Source: Myripristis murdjan (lineage: Eukaryota; Chordata; Actinopteri; Holocentriformes; Holocentridae). From it: a stretch of 64,000 bases of DNA. Both the position numbers and the translations under genes were made by a program. The notes under the pieces were generated by a model. The model did no database searches. It was not told where the DNA came from and saw only the letters and a program-made list of their open reading frames with translations. Positions 14,501-26,667 of the stretch are shown in pieces; position 1 is the first letter of the stretch; each line of letters starts with the position of its first letter. The stretch covers positions 27,474,667 through 27,538,666 of the forward strand of contig NC_043989.1 in NCBI RefSeq assembly GCF_902150065.1. The letters run 5' to 3'.

Positions 14501-17500
14501 TGACATCTGACATATTTCAGTTGAACTGATTTAATTTGTGTGTCAAGTGTCACTGAGAATTTTTATATTTTTATAATGTCCTCTTCATTTCTACCTACCT
14601 CCCTCTCTCATTAAAGCTCCCCAACATGTTTGGCAGCCTGAGCTCCACCATCATGTCTCTGATGATCGGCTCCTACGCCTCGTCTGCCGTCACCTTCCCT
14701 GGAGTCAAGGTAGCCTTCAATGGTCCCATTATCATAAACTGTCATTAATACTGACAAAAGTGTTAGGGAACAAAATGAGTTATTTACTGAATAAAAGCAC
14801 ATGGTTACATTTCTCTTATATATCTGAAGTAGACTACAGTGTGGCTCAAACTGTATGTTCAACCTTGGGTAATGAGACTCTTCCTCCTCTTCTCTGTCCT
14901 TCCCAGCTGATCTACGATGCAGGTGTTTCCTTCCAGGTGATCATGTGGGTTTGGGCAGGTCTCGCTGCCTTTGTCTTTTTAAATTGCTTCATTAATTGGC
15001 CAGCAGAGGGCTTTCCGACACCTGATGAAGTGGACTACAGGTTAGTGTTGCTGCCAATGTTTTGTTTCATCTCACCACAGTCATATATAGCAGAAAAGTG
15101 ATGCTGACCAGTGTCATTGCTGATGAAAACAAAAGCAACCACCAGTTTAACCACAACTTTGCAACCTCTCCCCTTTACCCTTTTGTGTGTGTGTGTGTGT
15201 GCGTCACAGTAAGATTCTGGCACTGCAGGACCTACCTGCAGGAGAGCAGAAGATAGTGGCCGAGAGACTCAGTCAAAAAAATGGGGATGTGCGACACTCC
15301 ACAGAGAAACTACCTCAAGGGCCTGACGCTGCACCTAGTGAGTCAACATTACTGAACACACCCATCGAATTACAGCTGATATTAGTAACAAGAATTGTAC
15401 TATTCCAGCATCATGTAGAAACCATTACTTATGTACTTATGTGTTACTCTGTACGCCCAAAAATATATTTTTTGTGTCCACCCAAAGCAATGTCTTTTTC
15501 TATATTATTTCACAAGAAGAAACTGTAAACTCTCTCTCCCTGTGTCTTCCTTTTCTTTCTGTCCTCTCTGTGTCTCAGATGCCATTCCCTTCCGCCGGTC
15601 CGTCTTCTCCCCCATCTTCCTGTGGAGTCTGGTTACCATGGGGATGTCCCAGTTAAGGATTATCTTCTTCATGGGCGCAATGAACAAGATGCTGGAGTTC
15701 ATGGTCACCCACGGCGACCCGCACCGTGAGTGTCCAGCAACCGATATATTGCCATTACTCACTGAGTGATTTTGTTGTTGTTGTTATTATTTTGTACCGC
15801 TTTATAGTAAGACCACCCTTATAAAGGGTTTATGAGTGGTTTAGGTTATTCATTTTGTTGCAACCACATAGATCATTAATAAACAAATATAAACAAGTTA
15901 CAACACAGTTTTCATCCATCTATGAAGGCTCACTATTTGGCAAGTTCAAGTTACCGCTGCACTGCGTCTCTCTGTTAAATCTCAGATCTTGCTAGTGTCT
16001 TAGTTTACTTTATCTTGACCCTTTACCAGCCATCCTCGCTATCTGCATCAGTGTATGAAAACTGTGTTATAACCTTTTTATAATTGTTTGTTAATGATTT
16101 ATAAAGATTAAAGTATTTACAACCTAATTAATAAGATAATTATAAAACATTCATAAACCCTTTGTAAGGTTAGTCTTATTTTATTTAAAGTGGTGGCTGT
16201 TATTTTAAGTTAATTTTAAAGTTTATTGATAGATGGATATCTAGTACATTTAGCAAACAATAGAGGATTTACTGACTGAATGTCTGTTATTGTTTGTTTC
16301 AGCATCTGATGAGCTGGTGCTTAAGGCAGAGGAGAACGGTGAGTAGCCATATAATGTGTCTTTGAATGTGTGTGCATCTGTAATTCTGTGCATGGCTTAT
16401 CCACCTGTGTGTCAGATGTTCTCCCAAGTGTGTGTGGGTTGGGGACCTCTCTGTGACTGATCTAAACTAAAGAGTTTAAATAAGTGTAATCGTCTAAGAC
16501 TCCTCGTATGTGTTTGTGCTCTCACTCAGTGAGTTTCTACTCATCCATCTTCGGCACGCTGCAGCTGCTGTGCCTGGTGACCTGCCCTCTGATTGGCTAC
16601 ATTATGGACTGGAAGATGAAAGAGTGTGAAGAGGAGAAGAGCCCTGCCCTGAGCACAGAGCAGAAGTAAGAGAAAGCGAGAGAGAAGGCAGAAGTGACAG
16701 AAAGAGAAACATGGACGCAAGGAAAGTTGGGCGATGTAGAGAGAATAAGGGTTGAGGGGGGAAGGAGGTGAAGTAGGCTTGGGAGGAAGTGGATTTGAGA
16801 GAGAACATGAACAGAGGAATGCTATTCACCAACACCACAATACCAGACGGACACGAGTATGTGTGATGTGTCATTCTGCTGATGGCTGTGATTTAGGACA
16901 GCGGTAACACTCCGTGGCTGTCTCTGTCCCACCAGGCAGTCCACTGGACCCAAGAGAGACCGCAAGATCCAGAAGGTGACCAACGCCATGAGGGCCTTCA
17001 TCCTCACCAACATGCTGCTGCTGGCCTTCGGAGTCTGCTGCCTCATAGACAACCTGCCTCTGCAGGTACACACACACACACACACACACACACGGAAACA
17101 AGGAAATTCTTTTGGGGTTAGTTTACCGTTCCAATAACAGAGCAAGATGAGTTGATTTGTTGTTCTTCTTCTTGTTCTAGATCCTGACCTTCATCCTGCA
17201 CACCATGGTCCGAGGTTTCATCCACTCGTGCTGCGGAGGCCTTTACGCTGCTGTGTGAGTAGCCCTTTGACAATACAACGCCATCTGCACCCAAGAAGAA
17301 ATAGGGAATTGTAATTTTGTCGCTGTACAGTTACAGAACAGGCCTCCTAAGATAAGATAAGATAAGATATTCCTTTATTAGTCCCACGGTGGGGAAATTT
17401 CACGCATCACAGCAGCAAAGTGGATAGCAAGATACGAAGCACAATTTACACAATAAACAGTATATACAGATAACAGTACCAAAGAGCAATATAAACACTG

Positions 17501-18875
17501 TAAACAAGGAATGAGCAATATAAACACTGTAAACAAGGAATGAGAAAAATACTCTGTGAACAATTTAAACCACAGAAGAAAAAAAAAAAAAAAAACTCAG
17601 GGTTTATTCATGTTGGATTTATATGCTGTCGCCTTGGTTCATTTTAATCATCAGGGTTCATTTAAGTCTGGGAGTCTTTTGAACATATGACCCAGAGCTC
17701 ACAAACATCTCTCCAGCCCACACTTGACAACACCAAGTAACTGTGACTGAAAAACACACATTTCTTAACCCTGGAAAACTTGTTGTGCATAGTGCTGTCT
17801 GCCCTCCTTCCTCGCTTTCTAGACTATTATTTCTATGTTCTTAGTCAATAGCAATAATTTTTCATTAGCTCACTAGGTGTAATGTCATTACTAATCTGTA
17901 ATTTGGCTTTCAGTTGCTGTTCTGAGATGATTTTTGTGTTCTAAATTAATAAATGGTGTCTTCCACAGCTATCCATCTAACCACTTTGGGACCCTGACCG
18001 GCCTGCAGTCTATGATCAGTGCTGTGATCGCTCTGCTGCAGCAGCCTCTCTTCATCGCCATGGTCGGCCCTCTGCACGGAAACCCCTACTGGGTGAGTCC
18101 TCACATCGATCTCTACACACCTGCTTGTCCGCTTAAACGTACTCAAGCACTCAGCTGGTTTCACTTTGGCATTAACGACGGGCTTTGTTTCAGCGTTACT
18201 TGTAGTTTTAGTTTACATTCAGACAGCACAATCTCACTGGGGTTCGCCAAACTTTTTGTCAAATCCATGTTAAGCAAATTTCCACCAGTTATATTAGAGT
18301 TGTACTAAGAGTTGTACTTCCAAACAATTTCCAACATTTCTGTGTTTGAGGAGTGGAAGTGCTGTGATAGTAAGAGCTGGGATGGGGCAAAGGGAGGCAA
18401 GGTTTATAATATGAATTAATAGTCTTCAAAGACCAAATGTGATTTACTATAAAACAACAGCTTCATTTAGCTGAATTAGGTAAATCTAAGCATAATCATA
18501 TTTTGATTAACAAAAATGCAAAATCATTTCTTCTGTTTATCATTGCTGTAATGTTAATTTATATCATCTAGTTCATCACTAATATTTTCATCAGAAAATG
18601 AGCTGTAACACTCATCAAAACAACACAACACTTGACTGGTCATCAGTTCACTCTGTGTTACACTTTCTCTCTTCCAGATCAACCTGGGCTTGCTGATCTT
18701 CTCACTGGCAGGCTTCCTGCTGCCGGGCTACCTGTTTTACCACCGCAGACAGCTGATGAAGGAGAAGGAGGCCAGGGACAAGCAGGCCGCTGCCCAGGAG
18801 ACTCAGGCGTTCAACCACGCCGAGGCCAACGGCTACAAACCCCACAGCAACGGCCACAGCGCCGTGGAGGTCTAG
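5588..18875 (+). CDS. slc43a1: Large neutral amino acid transporter, SLC43A1 (LAT3) type
   Basis: A sodium-independent facilitative carrier for leucine, phenylalanine and similar amino acids, of the major facilitator type and expected in the plasma membrane. Coding exons: 5588-5741, 6203-6395, 7749-7804, 8266-8342, 14617-14709, 14907-15040, 15210-15337, 15579-15725, 16303-16338, 16530-16665, 16936-17065, 17181-17254, 17969-18092, 18678-18875. They total 1680 bases, 559 residues, the length I recall for human LAT3. The protein opens [15 protein letters not shown] and carries the family blocks [81 protein letters not shown] and LLQQPLF. The cytosolic loop between the two helix bundles (exon 7) differs strongly from mammals, and exon 9 is only 36 nt. 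The C-terminal tail is hydrophilic and ends AVEV. Synteny with med19/tmx2/zdhhc5 supports A1 over the close paralogue A2. Which teleost duplicate (a or b) it is cannot be told here. Confidence 0.93.
6889..7100. repeat. Dispersed repeat fragment (CAGTGGCCACTTTATTAGG type)
   Basis: Contains CAGTGGCCACTTTATTAGG followed by CCACCTGTACAATCTAATAC, a phrase I recognise as highly repeated in teleost genomes. A TG microsatellite (about 6861-6890) abuts it. I cannot assign the family or exact ends. It lies in slc43a1 intron 2. Confidence 0.5.
8343..14616 (+). other. slc43a1 intron 4 (6.3 kb), no exon seen
   Basis: The largest intron of the gene. It holds a polypyrimidine-rich stretch (about 9690-9830), CA tracts at about 10256-10296 and 10537-10591, a repeat-tail-like segment near 10970-11130 (phrase GATCAAGATACTTCACCC) and an A-run at 13724-13748. 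No open frame here has a splice context or recognisable similarity. Confidence 0.6.
10256..10296. repeat. CA microsatellite
   Basis: Imperfect CA repeat with a few CG interruptions. A second one lies at about 10537-10591. Confidence 0.85.
15796..16193. mobile_element. Foldback MITE in slc43a1 intron 8
   Basis: The two ends are inverted copies: the left end contains ACCGCTTTATAGTAAGACC and TAAAGGGTTTATGAGTGG, and the right end, read on the other strand, contains ACCACTTTAAATAAAATAAG and AAAGGGTTTATGAATG. No coding capacity is seen. The family is uncertain because I could not settle a target-site duplication. Confidence 0.65.
17068..17094. repeat. CA microsatellite at a splice donor
   Basis: The CA run starts within the 5' splice site of slc43a1 exon 11: the exon ends CTGCAG at 17065 and the intron begins GTACACACAC. 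Confidence 0.9.
17346..17580 (-). mobile_element. Dispersed retroposon tail, copy 1
   Basis: Begins with GATAA units then ATTCCTTTATTAGTCCCAC and GTGGGGAAATTTCA. The same sequence recurs in the same orientation at 26683-26870. The simple pentamer repeat at one edge suggests the 3' tail of a LINE or SINE lying on the minus strand. An internal 28-bp unit (AGCAATATAAACACTGTAAA...) is duplicated in tandem near 17486-17540. Confidence 0.6.
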
Positions 18876-21482
18876 AGCTTCATCACAGAGCCGAGGATTG
18901 GGGAAACCGTAGAATATATTTTTGTACGTGCCTTTAAAATGAGCACCAGCAATGTAGTCAACAGTATATACGTTATTTTGATATTTCCATTTTTTGGGGG
19001 GGTGGGGGGTGGGCCAGTGAAGCAAACTTTGCTTTGCAAACCATGTGATCTCAGAGCGAGTAGGATGTCCTTTGTTTTATCATGACTCTGTCTTAGTGAT
19101 TAAGGTGTTGTCGCGTTGCAGCTGGACTGGGAGAGAGGCTGTGTCATCATCATATGTTGCTGTTTTTTATTTTATTTATTTTGGTTTTAGCTCAACGAGC
19201 CAAATTATCATGATTTTAAAAGCCATAGGATTCACTCACAAGCACTCGCGCAAGGACACCTGCACGCAGCCTGGTGTGGCCTTTTTGTCACGCCAAGGCT
19301 TTTTCACGGTACTTGAAAGACTGTTGTATAGTTTTCAAAGACTTGTTACAATCATCACAATCCTCGCTAACACCAAAGAGCAGCACGTAGCTGTTAGAAA
19401 AGTTACATTTTCACCGTCAGCTTTGTTTCAGAAGTGCGCTTCATTAAGAAAACATTGGTCTTTGTGCAGTTTCTACTGTAATCCTCCCCACAAAAGCTAT
19501 CATGTATATGGATGAAACACACGTAGCAGCTATGAGAGAAAACACATGTCAAACTTTGAATGAACAAACTGTTTGGGTATTATCAGCATATTTTAAGCTT
19601 AGACAAAGAGCTTCTGAAACTGCTCTCCTCTGTATTATCATAGGCCTGGTGTTCACACAGACACAGACATGCAGAGATAGGCTGGTTGTAGAGACACCAT
19701 AACTACCTCTTCTGTTCCTTTTTTGTACTGTCTCTCTGCAATCGATTCCTGTGTCTGTCCCTTTCGCTTTTTATATTAGGAAACACTAATTTGTCGCCTT
19801 TGGCTGTGATTCAATCAGTACGTCATCATTTTCTCCTTGTGCATTAATGTTCCCAAGAGGTGAAATTTGATTCAATCCTCACATTTCTGGATTTTTTTTT
19901 TTTTTTTCAGTAGAAAAGGATTTTTTAAGAAATTTTACAAGGAAAGACATGACTGATTTTAAAATTCAGACACCATGTTTGTCAGTTACTGCTTTATGCA
20001 CAGAAATGAACTAGTGTGTGTATAAAATATGTATTTAAGTGTCTTTTTGTACTATTTAGCTGCAGTAGTGTTAAAAAAGGGAAGCGTTTGTTTTAGTATT
20101 GGCAAGTTCAAGTGTATTTAGAGCCCTACACCACTGTTTACAGTCTCAAAGGGCTTTAGAGGCCCACAAGTATGCAACAGACGAAACAGGACGGCACCCC
20201 CTGACTTAATCCTCATAGCTGGCGAGAAAAAACTCCCCCAGCACACAGGTGGAAGAGTGAAAAATGGAAGAAATCTTGAGAAGGACCATAGAGAGAGGAG
20301 AGCTCTTCATGGCCAGACAGGTGTGCAATAGGTGCCGACCCAGTGGGCAGATTACCAAAGCAGACACGGTCTCATGAAAGAAAACACACTCGCAGACAAA
20401 ATAAGGACAGCAAAAGCAGCAAAGGGGCCTCAAGCAAGGCAGGCGACATATTAGCAAATGTTATTTTGTAGTGCGCTAACTATTAATGCAATCCAGCTGA
20501 TTTACTGTGTATTCTGCTTATGCAAATTTTTTTGTTTTTGTCTTGTTTTGATTTTGAAGTAAAAAAAAATCACCAAGTTCTTTTTTTCCTTTGTAAATAG
20601 AACTGATGTGTTTCTCTGTATTCTAATACATATTCTTTTTGCTTTACTATACATGGATGTGGCTTTCACCGAGAGAATGAACTAATGGATTCTCATGGCC
20701 TCATTCAGCCAGTTTCAGATAGTTGCCTTTTAAATGCTTCCTCCAAAGTAGTAACCAAACTGATCTCTTTGAGAAAATGTTTTATGCCAACAGTATGCAA
20801 CAGTATTGTGAATATTTTTAGTGTGCATTTCTGCAAATGATGAAGTTTTCTCTTCACTCAATCCAGGCTGAGTTTCCCAAATGTAGTGCCAAACACTCAG
20901 CAAGTTGTTAGTCCTTGTCTGATGCATTTCGTGTACGCTTGTTAGTCTCTTGAGTGTGAGTGCGTCGGTGTTGAATCACAGCTGTCGACGAGGCAGGAGG
21001 AGAGACTGGATGTTTTGGCTGAACTCAGTGCCTCAGCAGCCGTCTTGACTTTGCTGCAGTAGAAGTGAATGTAGAGAAGCAACCTCTGCCAAACGTGTTT
21101 CTGGGTAAACCAAAGTCGTGTTGAGGCTGTAAAACTGTTTGAAGACAAAGGCCTATGTTCCTCTGATTTTCAGCGGACCGTACAGCACTTTTCCTCAGGG
21201 GAATGTAGCTACACCATCTCATGCAGTGGTTTGTTTTTGTCCTCAGCATTTTCACCATCGGGGTTAAAGCTTTGGAGTGTCTTTATTAAATGTATGTTTC
21301 TTTCTTGCCTACAATGAATATAGCCAGCTTGTGCATTTGATAAAACAAATAAATCTAAGTATTAAAACTGCTTGTCACAGTGCTGTTTTTGCCATCCTCT
21401 CCAAACACTTTCTCCGTATGTATGCTGTGTGTATTACCCCTACTGGTACAGTGGCAATATTAAAGCACTGAAATCATGTATA
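18876..21482 (+). other. slc43a1: Long 3'UTR of slc43a1
   Basis: About 2.6 kb without another gene follows the stop codon. Possible poly(A) signals are AATAAA at 21348-21353 and ATTAAA at 21459-21464. A dispersed repeat-like segment lies at about 20105-20460. The predicted 3' end is under 100 bp from the opposing 3' end of med19. The extent is inferred from signals only. Confidence 0.55.
20105..20460. repeat. Dispersed repeat-like segment in slc43a1 3'UTR
   Basis: Phrases such as GAAAAAACTCCCCCAGCAC, GGAAGAAATCTTGAGAAGG and CATAGAGAGAGGAGAGCTC match a composition I recognise as a common teleost interspersed repeat. The family is not named and the ends are approximate. Confidence 0.45.
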
Positions 21483-21573
21483 TGTCTGTCTGAACATTAC
21501 AAAGATATAATTACAAAGATATAATGAAAGCGTAAAAAAAAAACAGGCAGAAAAATAAGGATAATAACCAAAG

Positions 21574-21579
21574 TTTATT
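21574..21579 (-). terminator. med19: Poly(A) signal of med19
   Basis: AATAAA on the minus strand, 332 bases beyond the med19 stop codon. It is the first canonical signal downstream. Confidence 0.6.
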
Positions 21580-21910
21580 GGAATTTGGGCATGTGGTCAA
21601 AAGATATTACAACAAAATGGAAACAGACACACCGACTCATTCATTCATAACATCACATTGCACATCAGTGGCACCGTGCCTTGTACACTGTTCTGTAACA
21701 TTTGTTCCCACATCCACGCACCAAACACCTCTTCTTATAATCTGACTCACTCCGTCTCTCGTCATGATGGCATCCAAACCAAAAGGCATATGCTCTATAA
21801 TACAATTCTTTGTAAAACACACACTCGCATTGCTTCTGATGCATCCGCTCCTGTAAAATACACACGCATACACACATTCACGCACAGGCATGCACACACT
21901 GGGTTCCTGT

Positions 21911-24900
21911 CTATCTGAGGCTGTTGCTGTTGGGCTGTGAGCCAGCGAGGCCGGGGTGGTCGGGACTGTGGCGGTTCTGGAGGGACAAGAGACATCAACA
22001 CACATTTACAGCGTGTTAGCTACAGTTCATTGATTAGCAGCTTAACAGGAGGGGGAGTGGGGAGAGCCTTCAGCCCCGGTTAGCTAACTGGGACTGTGAC
22101 GTAACTATGACACTGTTCATTACAGACTGTGATGGCAGGATGTGCCAGTTGTTGAGCATTAATTAGGGGAGAGGGAGGTGTTGACATGTTGAATGGTGGT
22201 GGTGCTGTGATTATACAACTTAAATTGCTCAAATCTTGTAAGCAACAACAAACTAAGTGCTGTAATGCCACCTGCTGGTAGATTGTGTCACTCACATAAA
22301 GCTCAGAAGTAAGCTTTAAAAACTATTTTAATTCCGTCTGGACATCTACCCTAAGTATGTGGGATAAAATGGGATCTGGGCATCAAAGTGGCTAAAATCA
22401 AATGTTTCAGATCCCCCTGACCTCAGCTGATCAAGGATCAAGGCAAGAGTGAAGTCAGCTGAATCACTACAAACGTATGGCAATTCTCAGATCACAGGAT
22501 CAGAGTGGATCGCGATGGTTTATCCTACCTTCTTCTTTTTCTTGTCTTTCTTTTTCTTCTTGCGATCAGGATCGTCATCTCTCTTTTTCTTCTTCTTCTT
22601 GGGGTCAGAGTCTGACGGAGTTTCTGCAGCGACGAAAGAAGTGAGTCAGCGGTGTGCAGAACAGGTCCTGTCCTACAGCGTGTGTGACTGCGTGCATGTG
22701 TGTGTGTGTGTGTGTGTGTGTGTGAGTCCAATGTGCATGGTACCTTGTGGTAAGGGGTCCTGCGGTCGATGGTGTTTGTGCTTGTGTTTGCTCTTCTTCT
22801 TTGGAGGCTGGATGTGCATCAGTCTGTACTGTTCTGGGAGCTGAACACACACACAGGTGGACAGTTCAACAATACAAGTACAATAGATATAAATGGTGAA
22901 AGAAGACAAAAACTAGGTCTTTTGTCACGATAATGTGTGTTTAATGAATATAAGTGTAATTATGTGGCATCTGAGCTGATGAACATATAGTCTGTGGGTC
23001 TGTGTGTGTTGTACCGGTCCTGTGTGCAGTCTGAAGCCTGTGAGCAGAGCACCAGTCAGAGGGCTGAAGGAGTTCCCGCACACTGGAGGCTTATCAATCA
23101 GTGAGCGCAACGAGCTGCCATCCTGAGTGCCAGGACAGTCAATCATGCCTGCAGCAGCGAGGACGTGGGAGGACAAAGACAGACGAGGGGAGAGAGGAAG
23201 GAGGAGGGAGGACAACAAGGAACAAAAAAGTGGGTGAGCACAAACCAAATACTGCTACTGTTTGGACTGAGGCTGTAACGGTGCGCTTTGAATCTACTTT
23301 CAATCTATTCGACTAGAAACACAGCAGAGGATCTCAGCTGTATGGTTAAGTGTGCAATGTCCCATCCTCGCCCATGAGTATTGACTACGGATGCATGATA
23401 TGTATTAGGTCCAATATATAGCAGCAGCACACTGTTGTCACACTCCTGATGTCAAGCGAGCTGCACAGTGGAGCTAAGCATGGCGTCGCTGGTGTGTGGA
23501 GGTTCAGTCTCAGAGGAAGACAACACTATTGCAGTTTGCAAAACATCTACCACAAGGACTCCGAGAGGAGGGGAAAAGTCTACGAGTGTCAACACAACAA
23601 ATCTTATCTTATCAATATTGGCCATGAGGAGCAGGTAATAATCAGCTATTGGTACAAGTTGAAAAAAAAAAAATCAACATTGTGCATCCCTAATATTTAC
23701 AACTTACAGACAAAACAAAATCTATGAAATGTGCAGTTATGTGTGTGATGCAGTGTTTGTTCAGACTCGGACAGGATTTTCAAAGTGTTGCCCCTGCCTT
23801 AGTTAAAGAGCATTAAGATTTTAAAATAATGAACGCACCAATGGCACAAACAGTTTTCTTCCAGCGCTGGTGAAAATGTTGAAGAAGCAGCAGGTGCTTT
23901 CTGAGGCAGAAGGCAAGTTGGTGTAATTATGAGAAACCTTTCATTAGTCTTTTATCTTGTAAACAGTCCAGTGAGGCTCTAACAACAACAAAGACACTAA
24001 TTCTGTCACCAGCTTTCCCACTGGATGTCACAATCAAAATTTCATTTGTCCACAACCTCTCGTTCTGAATGGTTTGAGACCACAGAGTGCATGCTGCATT
24101 GCTGGGTAGGTGTCCTATACATGCTTTAGGCCCAGTACAACCAATAACCCACCTGGTAACTCTGGCAGGAAGTTACTGAGCTTCTCCTTCACCTTCTTGC
24201 CACAGAATTTGTTGTAGGCGTGTTCCAGGTTGTAGTGAGTGATGAGGTTGGTGTTGCCTGTTAGTTCATTGCCAACTAGTAAAGAAAAAAAAAAAGACTT
24301 TTATGTTGAGATCATGTATGCAAACATGCCACAGATAACAACTGACCTCATACTGAACCCTTCAAATATGAGATGCCAGAGAAAGCATACCAAAATAAGC
24401 ATGTTGTAGCTAAACTGCTTGATAACAATTTCAATTTCAATTTAAATAGCTTTATTGGCATGACAAGGCAGTGCTTGCATTGCCAAAGCAAATAGCAGTG
24501 ATAATGACAATAAAAATAAAAATAAAATAAAATAAAATAAAATAAAAATAAATATTTCTTTTATTATTTTTTTTTTAAAGGAAAAATAAAAATAAATAAC
24601 AATCTGAGCACATAAATACGAGTAACAGCACACAAAAAAACTTGGTTAAACCTGGGCACAAAACTCATTTCTGTAGTATGTTCCTGATACTAGTGACTCC
24701 CCGTTTCAACAATATCCTTGTTGAAACGAGGAGGCTTGTAATTGATAGGCCAAATATTTTGGTGTTTTAATAATAGTAAAATCTTTACTTTGGTCTATAT
24801 CTTGATCAGGATATGCTCATGTTACACCTACATGTGCCGCTACAGTTAAGAAGGGGCTAATCTTGTTGCTACGTGATAACAACACTATTGTTTACAAAGT

Positions 24901-25229
24901 GTTAGCTAGTATTTTACAGTATGTTAAATCTTTCTAGGGCATTTAAGATGCTCCGACTAAACAGACAAATTACACATAGCATACTAGCGTTGGTTAAATC
25001 ACACAATACCTGGCAGTTCCCGTAGTAAATAGAAAGGTTCATTCATGGCTCCGGGCTTCCGTAAAGCAGGCCCTTCATCCCCGAGCTGCGGTGGCATCTG
25101 GCCCGCCATGGGGACTTGGTTTTGCGGCAGAGGAGGCGGAGGTTTTCCCGGTCCGAAACCAAGCGACGACGAGCCCGGCGGTCCCTGAGCTTCATTTTGC
25201 CCAAAGAGAGTTGAAAACATTTCCGTCAT
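21911..25229 (-). CDS. med19: Mediator complex subunit 19
   Basis: A subunit of the Mediator head module, a nuclear coactivator linking transcription factors to RNA polymerase II. Coding exons on the minus strand: 25010-25229, 24153-24275, 23015-23148, 22744-22840, 22529-22623, 21911-21976; together 735 bases, 244 residues, equal to the human length. The order of parts matches the family: a proline-rich N-terminus (GFGPGKPPPPLPQNQ), FYLLRELPG, the conserved helical core NLITHYNLEHAYNKFCGKK and EKLSNFLPELPGMID, SLRSLIDKPP, LTGFRLHTGP, RLMHIQPPKKK, a strongly basic lysine-rich tract, then NRHSPDHPGLAGSQ and an LR end. I start at MTEMFSTLFG (ATG at 25227-25229), which aligns with the human N-terminus. 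It converges on slc43a1 and lies head to tail with pmf1. Confidence 0.95.
22698..22724. repeat. TG microsatellite in med19 intron 4
   Basis: TG run on the plus strand. In the transcript it is an AC run beginning about 20 nt downstream of the exon 4 splice donor. Confidence 0.9.
23386..23692. mobile_element. hAT-like MITE in med19 intron 2
   Basis: The left end GGATGCATGATATG and right end ATTGTGCATCCCTAA form the inverted GGATGCA pair usual in hAT-type elements (CAGGGATGCA...). The inside is non-coding and includes an A-run. No target-site duplication was settled. Confidence 0.5.
24428..24620. repeat. AATTTC-type repeat tail plus A/T-rich satellite
   Basis: Contains ATTTCAATTTCAATTT then AGCTTTATTGGCATGACAA, a common teleost retroposon-tail phrase, followed by AAAAT pentamers (about 24515-24555). 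It lies in med19 intron 1. Confidence 0.6.
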
Positions 25230-25523
25230 ATCTATCACAAATAACACATTTATATGGAAAATAAAACGGGTTCTTCAAGTTTATGGCCTGCCAAGTTTTA
25301 AAACACACACGTATCCGCCGAGTGACAACTGCTCGTCTCTCCACTTCTTTGTGGCATTTTTTCATGGCCCAGTTACCGTAATGGTCTGTATATAGCTTCC
25401 CTCAACATAAGCCAGCGGGAGTACCGTAATGGTACTTGTATAGTCACCCTCTGAACTTCGCTTCAGCTGTCCCCTGTGTTTCATGCAGTCATCACAGTCA
25501 CAAAAGAGTTTGTTTTAATTTGC

Positions 25524-25529
25524 TTTATT
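25524..25529 (-). terminator. pmf1: Poly(A) signal of pmf1
   Basis: AATAAA on the minus strand, about 80 bases past the pmf1 stop. The predicted transcript end (about 25505) is less than 300 bp from the med19 start codon. Confidence 0.55.
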
Positions 25530-25606
25530 TTAAGACTAACGGGCATAGTAAACAGCATCAGTATGTACAGTTAAGTTAAACATATACAGATAAAAGAATT
25601 TTAAGG

Positions 25607-26595
25607 TCACACATCAAAGGTGTCCGCAGGGCAGAGAGAAGAAGCCAGCCTTTGGTATTCTCTGACTGATGCCTAAACGTGTGAGAGAAACAACACAAAA
25701 AAATGATAAACATAAAATGTATTTTTACCCTTTGCAAACAAGTTTTTTTGTATTTCTGTCTCACTTATGTTTATTCTACATTTGTCCACATTATTGTACT
25801 TATGCTGCAAGCCATTGCAACCCATACGAACCAAGTCTACCACCGTGTTAATACAGAATTTTACAAGATTATTTGAAATTCATCAGCAAAGCATTATCTA
25901 TACAGTGAGCAGAATGAATTTACTCTGCATTTTGTTATGGAGTCTTGTGTGTATTAATTTACAGCATGGCTGTTGCATGTAAATTCATAAGTAAACCACT
26001 TAGATAATTCAGAACTGTTGATTGCACGTGCTTCAGCTTTATACGTTATTACAGAAGCATCTACTGTATTTGTGTATGGTTTTCCTTCATTGCTCCCATC
26101 TCTCTCTCTCTGTGATCTTTTCTCCCTCACCTTCCACTCATCCACAGCTGCTGCAATACGTTGTTCTGTCTGAGCGACGCCCTCCCTGCCAGCCTGTACC
26201 CTCTGTGCGAGGGCAGCGTTCTCAGCTTGGATCTTTTTCAGCTCTCGTCGCAGGTAGGCCTCCTGCTTTTGGTAGTAGGGCATCACAAAGCTAGACAGGT
26301 CCTGCTCCGGCACCCCACTAGGTCGCCTAAGAGAAAATGAGACAAGTAGGGTTCATGGTGTTGATGACGCTTTTAGCTGGCTTTGCTCCCTCATTTGTTA
26401 ATTACTATTTTTTAAGAGTGGGTGGTGGATGGCAGGATTGAGATGTACTTAAAATGAGTTTAATCAAATATTTTTTACATACCATGAGGGCTCTAGATTG
26501 TCCTTGGCAGCAAGCTGCAGTTTGTCCAGCTCATCCAACTTGCACTGTAACTGACCCTCCTCTATTAATCTGTTGATGTCCTCCTTTAAATTTGG

Positions 26596-26667
<72 letters not shown>

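Noticed and set aside
5588-18875. Assignment to slc43a2 (LAT4)
   Set aside because: Parts of the sequence resemble both paralogues, but the med19/tmx2/zdhhc5/clp1 neighbourhood, the length of 559 and the C-terminal region favour slc43a1.
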